From NCBI GenBank assembly GCA_964470455.1, contig CAYYCX010000097.1, positions 1 through 16,435 of the forward strand: a DNA stretch of 16,435 bases, read 5' to 3'. Each line of letters begins with the position of its first letter. Within the stretch, counting starts at the first letter, position 1. This document shows positions 1 to 8,517 of the stretch, piece by piece. Source of the DNA: JAWXBM01 sp964470455. Lineage in GTDB: Bacteria; Pseudomonadota; Gammaproteobacteria; Xanthomonadales; SZUA-36. Below the pieces are notes generated by a model. The model did not search any database, was not told the origin of the DNA, and saw only the letters and a list, made by a program, of their open reading frames with translations. Both the position numbers and the translations under genes were made by a program.

Positions 1-1623
1 CAGCTGCCCGAACCCACCGGCCCGCACGCCATCGGCGTGATCGATTTTGAACTGGTGGATACATCACGCGATGAAACCTTCGCGCCCGGAACGCCAAGGC
101 GTATCCCGGTGCGGGCCTGGTATCCGGCGGAGTCCGTCAGCGGCGATCCGCGGCCCTATGTGAACGCAGCCGAGATGCAGCACCAGATCAAGGGCGCCGC
201 AGGCGGTTTGCAAGCCCAGCCAGATGCCGTGCACCAGGCGTTTGATGCACCCACGCATTCATATGGGAGCGCGCCGGTGAAGGTCCTTGGGCCGGTGCCC
301 ACGGTGATCTTCTCGCACGGCCTGTTCAGTTCGTTGCAGCGCAACACCGCGCAGATGGAACACCTGGCCAGCCACGGTTACCTGGTGCTGTCGATTTCGC
401 ATCCCTACACTGCGGTCGCGACGCTGCATGAGAACGGCGATGTGATTCCTGCTGATCCGGATATCGTGACACAGGCCCTGGCCACCTGGGGCGACGCGGA
501 ATACATGTCGGCCTATACGTCCACTGACCCGGCGGTGCTGCTGGAATCACAGCTGCGGAATAACGAAACCTTCGTGCTGGCGCCCATATTCAAGACCTGG
601 GAACAGGATTTTATCCACGTGGCGGATCGCCTGGAGGCCGGCGACTTACCCGAGGCCGCCCAAAAGCTGCTGCCGCTGGTGGACATGCAGCGCCTCGGCG
701 CCTATGGCATGTCGTTCGGCGCCAGCGGCCCGGCGGCGGCCTTCAAGGATGGCCGATTCAAAGCCGCGGTGGATCTCGATGGCGGCATGTTCGACAACGA
801 CCTTTACGATGTCGAGTCGGACTTCCCCATCCTCGTGCTGCACGGCGACCACAGCCTGGCGCTGCCCGACCGGGAGATGCTGCCCTGGTCGGCGTTCCTG
901 TTTGAACGCTTTGCCACTACCGGCACGCGTGATGATGTTTACCGGCTGGAAGTTGCGGGTGCCACGCACATCGCGTTTACCGACAATGTGCTGCTGCCCG
1001 AACCCCTGCGCCAGCAACATCCCGATATCGACGCCATGCTCGGCACCATCGACGGATCGCGCATGGCCACGATCATGAACGACTTCACGCTGGCGTTCTT
1101 TGATCTTTACCTCAGCGGGCAGGGCGACGGGCTGGACGACGCATTCCGCTCGCGCTTTCCTGAAGTCACCGACGTCGATGTGTCCTATGTTCGCGACTGG
1201 GCCGCGACGAATCCGAAACCCGGCTTCATGTCCTACACCCATGTATTCATCATGAACCGGCTGCTGGCGGCGAGTGATGAAGTCAAGGCCGAAGCGGCCA
1301 AACTGGACCGTGCCTACTCGATGGTTTACCAGCTGGAAAACGGCCCCAGGGGAGAAACTGTCTGGTGGGACATGCGTTTTGATCCTGACGCGGGTGTTTC
1401 CTTTTCGCTGCAGGAACCTTCAGCGCCGGGCGACCTCACGCTGAAAGGGGATTACGCCACCTACATCAACTTCCTCAAAGGCATGGTTGCCGGCGAAACT
1501 CCCCGGGATGCTGAAGAGCCGGTCACCATGGAAGGCAATGCGGACTTGCCCGACATTGTTGCAGGTGCCTTTGCGGCATCGCAGAAGGCCGCCAGCATCC
1601 CTTCGGAGTTCCCGGATGTCTGA
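1..1623 (+). CDS. PAF-acetylhydrolase-like alpha/beta hydrolase with C-terminal SCP2-like domain (5' end cut by window)
   Basis: Partial gene. The frame is open from base 1, and the first codons read LPEPTGPHAIG, a stretch typical of the region just after the N-terminus of platelet-activating-factor acetylhydrolase-type and dienelactone-hydrolase-type enzymes. The true start therefore lies before the window, and the GTG at 37 is unlikely to be it. Numbering from base 1, the nucleophile is Ser238 in GMSFG, the acid is probably Asp260 in LDGGMF (22 residues on, close to the 23 in human plasma PAF-AH) and the base is His323 in GATHIAF. An FSHG stretch near residue 100 fits the oxyanion region. 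Such enzymes cleave short or oxidised acyl esters; the substrate here is unknown. After the hydrolase fold, residues of about 430-535 form an additional domain whose pattern resembles SCP2-like lipid-binding domains (weak assignment). It converges on the VOC gene with a 14-base gap. Confidence 0.85.
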   Translation, partial: QLPEPTGPHAIGVIDFELVDTSRDETFAPGTPRRIPVRAWYPAESVSGDPRPYVNAAEMQHQIKGAAGGLQAQPDAVHQAFDAPTHSYGSAPVKVLGPVPTVIFSHGLFSSLQRNTAQMEHLASHGYLVLSISHPYTAVATLHENGDVIPADPDIVTQALATWGDAEYMSAYTSTDPAVLLESQLRNNETFVLAPIFKTWEQDFIHVADRLEAGDLPEAAQKLLPLVDMQRLGAYGMSFGASGPAAAFKDGRFKAAVDLDGGMFDNDLYDVESDFPILVLHGDHSLALPDREMLPWSAFLFERFATTGTRDDVYRLEVAGATHIAFTDNVLLPEPLRQQHPDIDAMLGTIDGSRMATIMNDFTLAFFDLYLSGQGDGLDDAFRSRFPEVTDVDVSYVRDWAATNPKPGFMSYTHVFIMNRLLAASDEVKAEAAKLDRAYSMVYQLENGPRGETVWWDMRFDPDAGVSFSLQEPSAPGDLTLKGDYATYINFLKGMVAGETPRDAEEPVTMEGNADLPDIVAGAFAASQKAASIPSEFPDV

Positions 1624-1641
1624 AATCGACACCGGTTTCAG
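1620..1641. repeat. Short inverted repeat spanning both convergent stop codons
   Basis: CTGAAA at 1620-1625 and TTTCAG at 1636-1641 are perfect 6-base inverted arms around a 10-base spacer. The left arm contains the TGA of the + strand hydrolase and the right arm the TGA of the - strand VOC gene. It lies exactly where two convergent transcripts would have to end. There is no GC-rich stem or T-tract, so calling it a bidirectional terminator would be weak. Confidence 0.3.
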
Positions 1642-2090
1642 GGCTTGGGGGCTGCCCTGATTTCCAGTGTCACACCGGCCTTGTCGCGCGTATCGAAGTA
1701 AGTAAAACCGCTGCGGTCAGGTCGTCGCCCCTTCGCCAGGACCCGCAAGCCCGCAGCCAGCCCACTTTGTTCCGCGGCGTCGCAGTCAGGAACCGAGAAG
1801 CCGAGGTGATAAACACCTTCTCCGTGTTGATCCAGGAACCGTCTTTGCGGGCTGTCGCCCGGCCCCGGCTGGCACAACTGGAGCTGCACATTGCCCAGGT
1901 CCGCGTGGCAGTAACGCAATTGCATGAAAGCCTCGCGGTCTTTCACCTGCAGGTCGCCAGCATACTGGTCCAGTGGCGGATAGGGCTGCCAGGGCCCCAC
2001 GCCTATCGATTCATAGAATGCTATCGACGCCTCCAGGTCCCTGACGACGATGCACACGTGGTGGAGGGTCTGGAAGATTCCGGCCGTCAT
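1638..2090 (-). CDS. VOC-superfamily (glyoxalase-like) protein, methylmalonyl-CoA-epimerase-like
   Basis: 150 residues and no signal peptide, so probably cytoplasmic. It is a two-module vicinal-oxygen-chelate fold: the first beta strand is HHVCIVV, then VQLQLCQP, VYHLGFSVPD and VTLEI. Candidate metal ligands are His11, Gln71, His95 and Glu143, the His/Gln/His/Glu arrangement of methylmalonyl-CoA epimerase, and the stretch GDSPQRRFLDQHGEGVYH (residues 78-95) is strongly epimerase-like. The family also contains dioxygenases, lyases and resistance proteins, so the reaction is not settled. Its ATG overlaps the stop of the upstream S9 peptidase gene by four bases (ATGA, 2087-2090), which suggests translational coupling and puts it last in the operon. 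As the only apparently cytoplasmic enzyme there, it may act on an imported product; that is inference. Confidence 0.8.
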   Translation of the reverse strand: MTAGIFQTLHHVCIVVRDLEASIAFYESIGVGPWQPYPPLDQYAGDLQVKDREAFMQLRYCHADLGNVQLQLCQPGPGDSPQRRFLDQHGEGVYHLGFSVPDCDAAEQSGLAAGLRVLAKGRRPDRSGFTYFDTRDKAGVTLEIRAAPKP

Positions 2091-4543
2091 GGCTTCGTTC
2101 CGCCATCCATCCGGTAGCCATCCGGCGGCCGTGCGCCCAGCAGGTGTTCGACGAAGTAATCCATGCGGCGCAGAATGAAGAAAGGCTCGTTGGTGAAGAA
2201 GTGGTCGCGGTTTGGCAGCATGAGCAGGTCGAAGTCCTTTTGAGCATCGATCAGCGCATCCACGAAGGTGAGGGTGGATGCGGGCAAGGTATTTTCATCA
2301 TGCTCGCCGTAAACGATGAGCAGCTTGCCCGCCAGGTTTTCCACCAGGGCCGCGGCCGGCTGGAGGTTCACCAGCCTGGCCGTTTCATCCGGCGCGATGC
2401 GCGTTCCGTCTTCATACTGCGGCCAGCCGGTCCACTTCACGAAAGCCGGATACAGGTAGCGGTAATCGTAGGGCCCCGCTGAGGACACCGCGACCTTGTA
2501 GAAATCCGGGAATCGAAGCATTGCCAGTGTCGAGGCATAACCGCCCCAGGAGTGCCCGGTGATGCCAACGCGATCGAGGTCGAGCCAGGGATACTTCTCA
2601 CCCAGCTGCCGCAGCGCAGCCACGTGGTCTTCAATGGCAAATTCATCATGCTTCTTCCAGGTGTAGTCGTGGAAGTGCTTGGAGCGCCAGGGCGTGCCGC
2701 GCACGTCCATCATGACCACGGCAAAACCCAGGTCGGTGAATACCGAGGTGTCGCCCTGGCCACCGATGCGGTCGAGACCCGCCGCCCGCGTGAAAGTGCG
2801 AGGGGTGAGGTTGGTCTGCGGGCCGCCGTAGATGTGCTCAATCACGGGATATTTCAAACCGGCCTGCAGGTTTTTCGGCCGGTAAATGACGCCGTAAATG
2901 TCGGTTTCTCCGTCCGCGGCCTTGACGCGGAAACTTTCGGGAGGCTCGTAGCCAAGTGCAAACAGCGCGGAGGCGTCCGCTTCCTCCAGGGTTGCGACGG
3001 CGCTGCCATCGGCGCGCCGCAGGGTCGCAACCGGTGGCAAATCGATGGTCGACTGGTTGACGATGAAAAAGCTGCCGTCCGGAGAGAAGGTCGATACAGC
3101 CCCCAGCAGGCCGCCGCCGGCAACGGTCACCGCGTTATCAGCTGCTTCAGGCGTCAGCAGTTCGGTTTGAGTGCCATCCAGCGATGAGCGGTACACATGC
3201 CGCCAGTACGGATTGCGGTCGGATTCGCGGCCGCCGGCGGTGTAGTACACCCAGCCGTTTTGCTCGTCCACGTGCACAATGTCCTGCACCACCCACTCGC
3301 CGCGGGTCAATTGCCGAACGATTTCACCGCTTGTCGTGTCGATGGAATAGAGATGCCCCCAGCCGTCGCGCTGCGAGTAAATGATGGCCCGGTTGCCGTG
3401 GTCCAGCAGGCGCACGTTGGCGCCCATCGACTGGTACAGGCTGTGGTTGAGATCGATCCAGGAGTCGGATGTTTCGCGCCAGGCGAGCTCGGTTCGGCCG
3501 CTGGCCGGGTCGAACGCGATCAGCTCAACCTTGCTGGCATCGGCCGCGATGCAGATGAAAAATACCCGGTCCGAGCGATCCGTCCACAGCGCTTGCGGCG
3601 GAAAGGAACCGAGCTCACCCCGGCAATCCTGCGGCAACGGAACGGCTTGTTGCTTTCCCGAAGCGATGTCTAGCACGAACATTTCGAATGCTTCCCGATG
3701 CTCGTCGCCAACCAGCGCTATGCGCTTGTTCAACACCTGAGGCCGGCTGGCGCCGTTCGCGGGTACTGAATCATAGTAGGGGTAATCCCGCACCTGCCGT
3801 TCGTCCACTTTCGGCACCACCAGGAAGGCCCCGTCGGGTGACCAGGCTGCACCTACAAGGGGTCCGTCGAGCCCATGGCGCATCAAGCCCAATATGGCCC
3901 CCCAGCCGGGCATGGCGCCCCAGGAATAATGCGCTTCACCGTCACTCGTGAGTTGCCGTTCGCTGCCGTCCTCAAGCGAACGTAACCAGACGTTGTGCTC
4001 GCGGCGAAAGGCAGCGCTCTTGCCATCCGGCGCTTCAACCTGGAAAGGATCCGAGCGCCAGGCGGCCTGCGCTTCACAGGTGTAATCCGAAAGATCGCAT
4101 CGGGTGACGCCGTTGCTGGCGCGCACCTCAACAGATGGCGTAGTGCCATCGAAATGCAACGATGCGATATCCAGCGTGGCAGGATTGAATTCGCCGTTGC
4201 CCATGGCGTTGAGGGCGGCAGCCAATCGCGGGTGGTCGAACGCCGGACGCTTGTCGCCGGTGGCCGCATCGACGATGACCGTCTCCTTGCCATTTGCCGT
4301 GTCGCGGACATACCAGAATTCACGCGCACCCGGAATCCAGTGTGGGGTGACCCCCGCATTGGTGACGGTGCCCTGGATGTTTTGCGAGAGCAGCGAGACA
4401 GCCCGGTCATAGACTGCAGCCGAAACTTCGGCAGGCTGCCAGGGCTGCTCACGGTGCTCTGGCGAATCAGCGAGGGCTGCGGATGCGACACACCCCAACA
4501 GGATCAGGTACGTGACGCGGCGCACTTTTCTCATGTCACTCAC
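2087..4543 (-). CDS. Exported S9 family peptidase of dipeptidyl peptidase IV architecture (copy 2)
   Basis: Up to 818 residues. A Sec signal peptide ends near SAALA/DS, although a cysteine in LLGC leaves a lipoprotein reading possible. An eight-bladed-propeller type DPP-IV N-terminal region (about 30-555; blade motifs REHNVWL, AAWSPDG, YYTAGGRE) precedes a prolyl-oligopeptidase catalytic domain. The triad is Ser665 (GHSWGG), Asp749 (GEHDEN) and His781 (NRDHFF). The Asp-His spacing of 32 equals that of human DPP-IV, and YGGP supplies the oxyanion Tyr. The family removes N-terminal dipeptides, often Xaa-Pro. The expected Glu-Glu anchor motif is not evident: the region reads YSWGAMPG. Two starts are possible: GTG at 4543, overlapping the upstream gene by 8 bases, or ATG at 4534, one base after its stop. 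I favour the ATG because it gives a compact MRKVRR signal-peptide n-region. Residue numbers here count from the GTG. It is a diverged paralogue of the next gene upstream. Confidence 0.9.
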   Translation of the reverse strand: MSDMRKVRRVTYLILLGCVASAALADSPEHREQPWQPAEVSAAVYDRAVSLLSQNIQGTVTNAGVTPHWIPGAREFWYVRDTANGKETVIVDAATGDKRPAFDHPRLAAALNAMGNGEFNPATLDIASLHFDGTTPSVEVRASNGVTRCDLSDYTCEAQAAWRSDPFQVEAPDGKSAAFRREHNVWLRSLEDGSERQLTSDGEAHYSWGAMPGWGAILGLMRHGLDGPLVGAAWSPDGAFLVVPKVDERQVRDYPYYDSVPANGASRPQVLNKRIALVGDEHREAFEMFVLDIASGKQQAVPLPQDCRGELGSFPPQALWTDRSDRVFFICIAADASKVELIAFDPASGRTELAWRETSDSWIDLNHSLYQSMGANVRLLDHGNRAIIYSQRDGWGHLYSIDTTSGEIVRQLTRGEWVVQDIVHVDEQNGWVYYTAGGRESDRNPYWRHVYRSSLDGTQTELLTPEAADNAVTVAGGGLLGAVSTFSPDGSFFIVNQSTIDLPPVATLRRADGSAVATLEEADASALFALGYEPPESFRVKAADGETDIYGVIYRPKNLQAGLKYPVIEHIYGGPQTNLTPRTFTRAAGLDRIGGQGDTSVFTDLGFAVVMMDVRGTPWRSKHFHDYTWKKHDEFAIEDHVAALRQLGEKYPWLDLDRVGITGHSWGGYASTLAMLRFPDFYKVAVSSAGPYDYRYLYPAFVKWTGWPQYEDGTRIAPDETARLVNLQPAAALVENLAGKLLIVYGEHDENTLPASTLTFVDALIDAQKDFDLLMLPNRDHFFTNEPFFILRRMDYFVEHLLGARPPDGYRMDGGTKP

Positions 4544-6911
4544 TCTGCTCCGTGGGCCCTCCCAGGTGTTCCTGGAAAAAGCGCCGTTCGCGCTTGACGA
4601 TGTAGGGTGAACCGGCCGCGCCGGCGTGGTTGGCGTTGGGTACCACGTAGCTCACGAAATCCTTGTCAGCCTTGATCAGTGCATCAAACACTGCCATGGC
4701 GGAGCGGAACGGGACGTTTTCGTCGATCTCGCCATACACCAGCATCAGGTCGGCCTCCAGCCGGTCGATGAGGGCGATATTGCTGGCCAGTTCGAAATGG
4801 TCACGTTCCGTACCGGGCACGCCAAAAAACCGCTCCACCGAGAACGGGAAGGTGACGGAATTGAGGTATTCAGGCGGGCCCACGTGCGATACCACCACCT
4901 TGAAAAACTCCGGGTAAAGCAGCGCTGCCCGCAACGAGCCGTAGCCGCCAAACGACGCACCGGTGATGCCCACCCGGCCGGCATCGATCCAGGGGAATTC
5001 CTGCGCAAGATTCTCGATGGCCACCTTGTGATCCACCGCGCCAAAGATGTCCTGCGTGCCGGCGAAGGCATAGCGGAAGGCCCGGTCGCGGCCGGTGGTG
5101 CCACGGCCATCCATGGCCACCACCACGAAGCCCGCCTCGGCGGTGGCTTGCGCGTTGCGGGTGGTGATTGCGGCGAAGTTGTCCATGAAGGAATGCGGCC
5201 CGGAATCAATCTGCGGGCCGGGGTAGGTCTGGTCCACCACGGCATACTTCAGCTTGGGATCAAAATCCTTCGGCTTGAAGATCGCGCCATAGAGGTCCGT
5301 CTGGCCATCGGCGGCTTTCACCACGAAACGCTGTGGCGGCTTCCAGCCGGTGGCTTCAAGGGCCGAGATATCGGCGCGCAATACTTCACTCACCTGCTTG
5401 CCATTTTTATCGCGTATCACCATCACCGGGGGTTGTTCCAGGGTGGAATACACATCCACGAAGTAATGGCCGGAGGGAGAAAACTGCGACGGGGATTTGA
5501 ATGAGCCCGCCAGGACCAAACCTGAAGTGTAGAACTGGTGGCTGGCATTCTCCGGCGTCAGCAACTCTGCCTTGCCGCCATCCAGCGGCGCCCGGTACAA
5601 ATGCGCGTAGTACGGATCGCGGCCTTGCTCGCGGCCGCCGGCGGTAAAGTACACCTGGCGCTCGTCCTCATCGACACGGATCAGGTCAAACACGACTCCG
5701 TTGTCTGAGGTAATGGCATTTTTCAACTTTCCGGTGCGCGCATCATAAAGATACAACTGGCCGGCGCCGGAACGCTGCGAATAGAAAATCGCGTCCTTGC
5801 CATCGGTGCTCACGTAGAAGTTGGGGGCGTTGTAATCGCGCGCATTGAAGGCGTAGTAATGTTCTTCGCTTTCCTCCACCACGGTTCGGGTAATGCCGGT
5901 GGACAGGTTCATTCCCGCGATGCCATAGGTCTGTCCGCCGTGTTCAGCGGTGACAAAGAACAGCTCTGATGCTGATGCATTCTTGCCCAGCGCCCACCAC
6001 ACCAGGCCGCTGCCGAAGTGGATGCTGGCAAAATCCTGCAGTTTGCCCGGGTCAATGGTGGCCTTGACCACCTGGTTCGTGGCCGTATCGATCACTGCGA
6101 TTTCGCGCGCGGGTTCGATGCGGTCAGCCGCCACCACCACGTAATCCGTGTGGCTTATGGTGAAAGATCCATCCGGCGGCAGGTGTTCGGTGACGTAGTT
6201 CCGCCGGGCTATCGCCCGCAGGTCTGAGCGCATCGCAGCAACGAAGCGGCCATCCGGCGACCAGTTCACGGCGCTCAGGGGCTCGGGAGCCTGGCTCCGG
6301 CGACGCGTGACACGGCCCATGTCCATTTCCGGGCGGCCCCAGGCAAAGCCTTCCACGCCGTCCGTGGTGAGCGCCCGCTCTTCACCCGTACTGGCGTCAC
6401 GCAGCCAGATATTGTGCTCGCGAATGAAGGCAATCAAGCTGCCATCCGGGGAAGGACGTTCCGCCGCTGTGGCCTCGGTGGTTTCATCTTTCTGGCAGGA
6501 GGAAACATCCCGCTGGCAGCGATACGCGCCCGTGGCTGTCTTTACCCGAATGGATTCGTCGTCCCAGTCCAGGCCAACCAGGGGCAGGGCTGCGGCTGTG
6601 ACGTTCTCCACCCCGGCCGCGGCCAGGGCGGCCGCCATGCCGGCGTGGTCAAAAGCGGGTTCCTGGTGGCCGCTGGCCGCATCAACCATCAGGTATTGCG
6701 TGCCTTCCGGGCTTTCGTTCCTGACCCAGAAGCGGTCGCTGCCATCGATCCAGTTCGGACTGGGTGCGAGGTTTTTGACCAGCGCCATCAGGGCAAACGT
6801 TTCACTCGCTGTGGCGAGGTCGGTCTCGGCGCTGTCGGTTGCGGCACAGGCCGAGTGGGTGAACGCACACGCTGCGGCCAACAGGCCCAAAACGCGGATC
6901 AGTCGGGACAT
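4536..6911 (-). CDS. Exported S9 family peptidase of dipeptidyl peptidase IV architecture (copy 1)
   Basis: 791 residues from ATG 6911. I chose this start because AAGGAG sits 7 bases upstream and the protein then begins with a normal Sec signal peptide (MSRLIRVLGLLAAACAF, probable cleavage after SACA). A longer frame reaches ATG 6953 but has no ribosome-binding site there and would bury the signal peptide behind 14 residues. The N-terminal beta-propeller (about 40-540; REHNIWL, VNWSPDG, YFTAGGRE) is followed by the catalytic domain with Ser653 (GASFGG), Asp730 (GEIDEN) and His762 (NANHAG). The spacings of 77 and 32 nearly match the 78 and 32 of human DPP-IV. Periplasmic or surface release of N-terminal di- or oligopeptides is likely; proline preference is unproven, since the S1-pocket and Glu-Glu signatures of classical DPP-IV are not apparent. 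It is essentially contiguous with the second copy and lies 73 bases after the amidohydrolase gene. Confidence 0.92.
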   Translation of the reverse strand: MSRLIRVLGLLAAACAFTHSACAATDSAETDLATASETFALMALVKNLAPSPNWIDGSDRFWVRNESPEGTQYLMVDAASGHQEPAFDHAGMAAALAAAGVENVTAAALPLVGLDWDDESIRVKTATGAYRCQRDVSSCQKDETTEATAAERPSPDGSLIAFIREHNIWLRDASTGEERALTTDGVEGFAWGRPEMDMGRVTRRRSQAPEPLSAVNWSPDGRFVAAMRSDLRAIARRNYVTEHLPPDGSFTISHTDYVVVAADRIEPAREIAVIDTATNQVVKATIDPGKLQDFASIHFGSGLVWWALGKNASASELFFVTAEHGGQTYGIAGMNLSTGITRTVVEESEEHYYAFNARDYNAPNFYVSTDGKDAIFYSQRSGAGQLYLYDARTGKLKNAITSDNGVVFDLIRVDEDERQVYFTAGGREQGRDPYYAHLYRAPLDGGKAELLTPENASHQFYTSGLVLAGSFKSPSQFSPSGHYFVDVYSTLEQPPVMVIRDKNGKQVSEVLRADISALEATGWKPPQRFVVKAADGQTDLYGAIFKPKDFDPKLKYAVVDQTYPGPQIDSGPHSFMDNFAAITTRNAQATAEAGFVVVAMDGRGTTGRDRAFRYAFAGTQDIFGAVDHKVAIENLAQEFPWIDAGRVGITGASFGGYGSLRAALLYPEFFKVVVSHVGPPEYLNSVTFPFSVERFFGVPGTERDHFELASNIALIDRLEADLMLVYGEIDENVPFRSAMAVFDALIKADKDFVSYVVPNANHAGAAGSPYIVKRERRFFQEHLGGPTEQSE

Positions 6912-6918
6912 GATGAGG

Positions 6919-6924
6919 CTCCTT
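6919..6924 (-). promoter_or_regulatory. Shine-Dalgarno AAGGAG that fixes the start of S9 peptidase copy 1
   Basis: On the - strand AAGGAG lies 7 bases before ATG 6911. The alternative upstream ATG at 6953 has no comparable site, so this element decides the start. Confidence 0.75.
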
Positions 6925-6984
6925 GCGGGTTTGGCTACAGAGCTATGACGCAAAGTCCGGTATCGGCATCAATTCCCTGAACCC

Positions 6985-8427
6985 TCACTCGGAATCACCG
7001 GCCTCGACCACCCAGTCCGCCGTAACAATCCGAGGATCGGGCAGGGCCTCCAGGTCAACAAGCTGCCCCGACTTGATTACAGCGTGAATGTTGCGGTAAT
7101 TCCTGGCGCTTTTGAGAGGGTCCTTTTCGAGTATTACGATATCAGCAAACTTGCCGGACTCGAGCGTGCCCAGCTCCTGGTCATTTTTGTAAGCACGGGC
7201 GATATTGCTGGTCACGGATTTCAGAATCTCCATCGGCGGCATGCCCATTTCCTCCAGCGCCACCAGGGCGTTGAAGTGCCCCACGCCCAGTTTGGTGCTG
7301 GGATCGACGTCTTCGGACATCCCCATCATCAGAGCGTAATGTTCCGTAATTTCATGACGGGCAATTCCGGCATCCGTGGACATCAGCAGTGTTACCCCTG
7401 CCTCGATCATGTTGCGGATGTTCTTTTCGGCGATCTGATGGTACGGGGTGATGGGCGAGTTTGGCAGCTTTTCCCTGAGGTACTCCAGCCGGGCCTGGGT
7501 GATCGGCATGACGGAACAGGCGATGCCGCGATCCACCATTTTCTGGATGGTTTCGGGCGGAATCGGTTCGACCAGCCCGGATATGTCACAGTGGGTGGCA
7601 ATGTCGATTCCGGCATCTATGGCCATGTCGAGGCTCTCGGGCGAACTCACGTGTGCCTGCACCGTCTTGCCGGCCCGGTGTCCTTCTTCGACAATGGCGC
7701 TCTGCACCCGCTCTGAAAAAGCAATGTAGAAAAGATCCTTGTGCCCGCTGGAGGCATACTTTAGGAAGTCGACGTCTTTGGTGGTGTACTCCCTGACGCG
7801 TTCGGCCACCGCTTCCGGCGTCAGCCACATCAGTTCGCGGCCCACGCCCTGCTGCCACATTTCGTTGATCTCGGTAGCAAATTTCCCGGTCACCACTTCA
7901 GCCAGGTTGGAGAGGAAATCAGCCGAATAAGGGCCGTCAAAACCGATGACGTTGCCGGCGAGGAAGATGCGGGCACCAATGGCTTCACCCGAATTGATCC
8001 GGTCGCGCGCCTGGACCAGCCCTGGCAACGGCCCCCAGGTGTCGTAAACCGTTGTCTGGCCGGTTTTGAGGGCAACCTGCGCGGCCTCGATGATCAGCTC
8101 GTGGTAACGCCCTTCATATGTGTACATCAACTCAAGGTCGGGGATGCTGAAAAACAGGTGAACGTTGGCATCCATCAGGCCCGGGATCAGAAATTTGCCC
8201 TTGGCATCGATCACCTGTGCGTCTGCCGGAACAGTGACTTTCCCTTTCGCGCCCACAGCGGCAATACGATCACCGTCAACCACAATGACGGCATTTTTCA
8301 GCGGCGCGTTACCGGTGCCGTCTATCACAGTCCCATTCACAATCGCCAGGGATGCCGCCATGGCAGGAGTCCCGGACAGCAGGCACAGCAAGAGCACCAT
8401 AAAGGTTCTTGTTAGTTGTTTTCGCAT
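6985..8427 (-). CDS. Exported amidohydrolase-superfamily protein with N-x-H in place of H-x-H
   Basis: 480 residues. A Sec signal peptide (MRKQLTRTFMVLLLCLLSG, cleavage near PAMA/AS) is followed by the usual small beta domain (LAIVNGTVIDGTG, VIDAKGKFLIPGLMD) and a TIM-barrel metal hydrolase, closing with the beta domain containing GKFADIVILEKDP. The pattern is that of imidazolonepropionase-related amidohydrolases, which include Xaa-Pro and Xaa-Arg dipeptidases. Visible ligands are His90, Lys223 (the usual carboxylated lysine), His259, His279 and Asp352. Residue 88, normally the first His of HxH, is Asn (DANVH). Metal loading may therefore be altered. The ATG at 8427 is preceded by GAGG about 9 bases away. 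It lies 90 bases after the M19 gene, between peptidase genes, so a peptide, cyclic amide or N-acyl substrate is plausible but not shown. Confidence 0.87.
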   Translation of the reverse strand: MRKQLTRTFMVLLLCLLSGTPAMAASLAIVNGTVIDGTGNAPLKNAVIVVDGDRIAAVGAKGKVTVPADAQVIDAKGKFLIPGLMDANVHLFFSIPDLELMYTYEGRYHELIIEAAQVALKTGQTTVYDTWGPLPGLVQARDRINSGEAIGARIFLAGNVIGFDGPYSADFLSNLAEVVTGKFATEINEMWQQGVGRELMWLTPEAVAERVREYTTKDVDFLKYASSGHKDLFYIAFSERVQSAIVEEGHRAGKTVQAHVSSPESLDMAIDAGIDIATHCDISGLVEPIPPETIQKMVDRGIACSVMPITQARLEYLREKLPNSPITPYHQIAEKNIRNMIEAGVTLLMSTDAGIARHEITEHYALMMGMSEDVDPSTKLGVGHFNALVALEEMGMPPMEILKSVTSNIARAYKNDQELGTLESGKFADIVILEKDPLKSARNYRNIHAVIKSGQLVDLEALPDPRIVTADWVVEAGDSE

Positions 8428-8517
8428 GTCAGATTTCCTCGTTGCCGGGATTATCGCCGGGCTCTGGGAGGTTGGTGGTCAGGGTGAGAATAAATTTCTG
8501 CCCAGATGATCAGGCAT

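Noticed and set aside
646..1242. - strand open frame of 198 codons opposite the PAF-AH-like gene
   Set aside because: Shadow of a recognised hydrolase with a complete catalytic triad; no domain of its own.
4626..5504. + strand open frame of 292 codons opposite S9 peptidase copy 1
   Set aside because: Antisense to a catalytic domain with an intact triad, His- and Gly-rich with no family resemblance; a shadow frame.
6912..6953. Longer N-terminus for S9 peptidase copy 1 starting at ATG 6953
   Set aside because: No Shine-Dalgarno at 6953, and it would put 14 residues before the signal peptide, while ATG 6911 has AAGGAG at 7 bases.
8428..8517. Possible promoter or small gene in the 90-base gap between the M19 and amidohydrolase genes
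   Set aside because: Only a ribosome-binding site for the amidohydrolase is visible; a GCCGGG direct repeat (about 8444-8461) is too short to mean much in GC-rich sequence.
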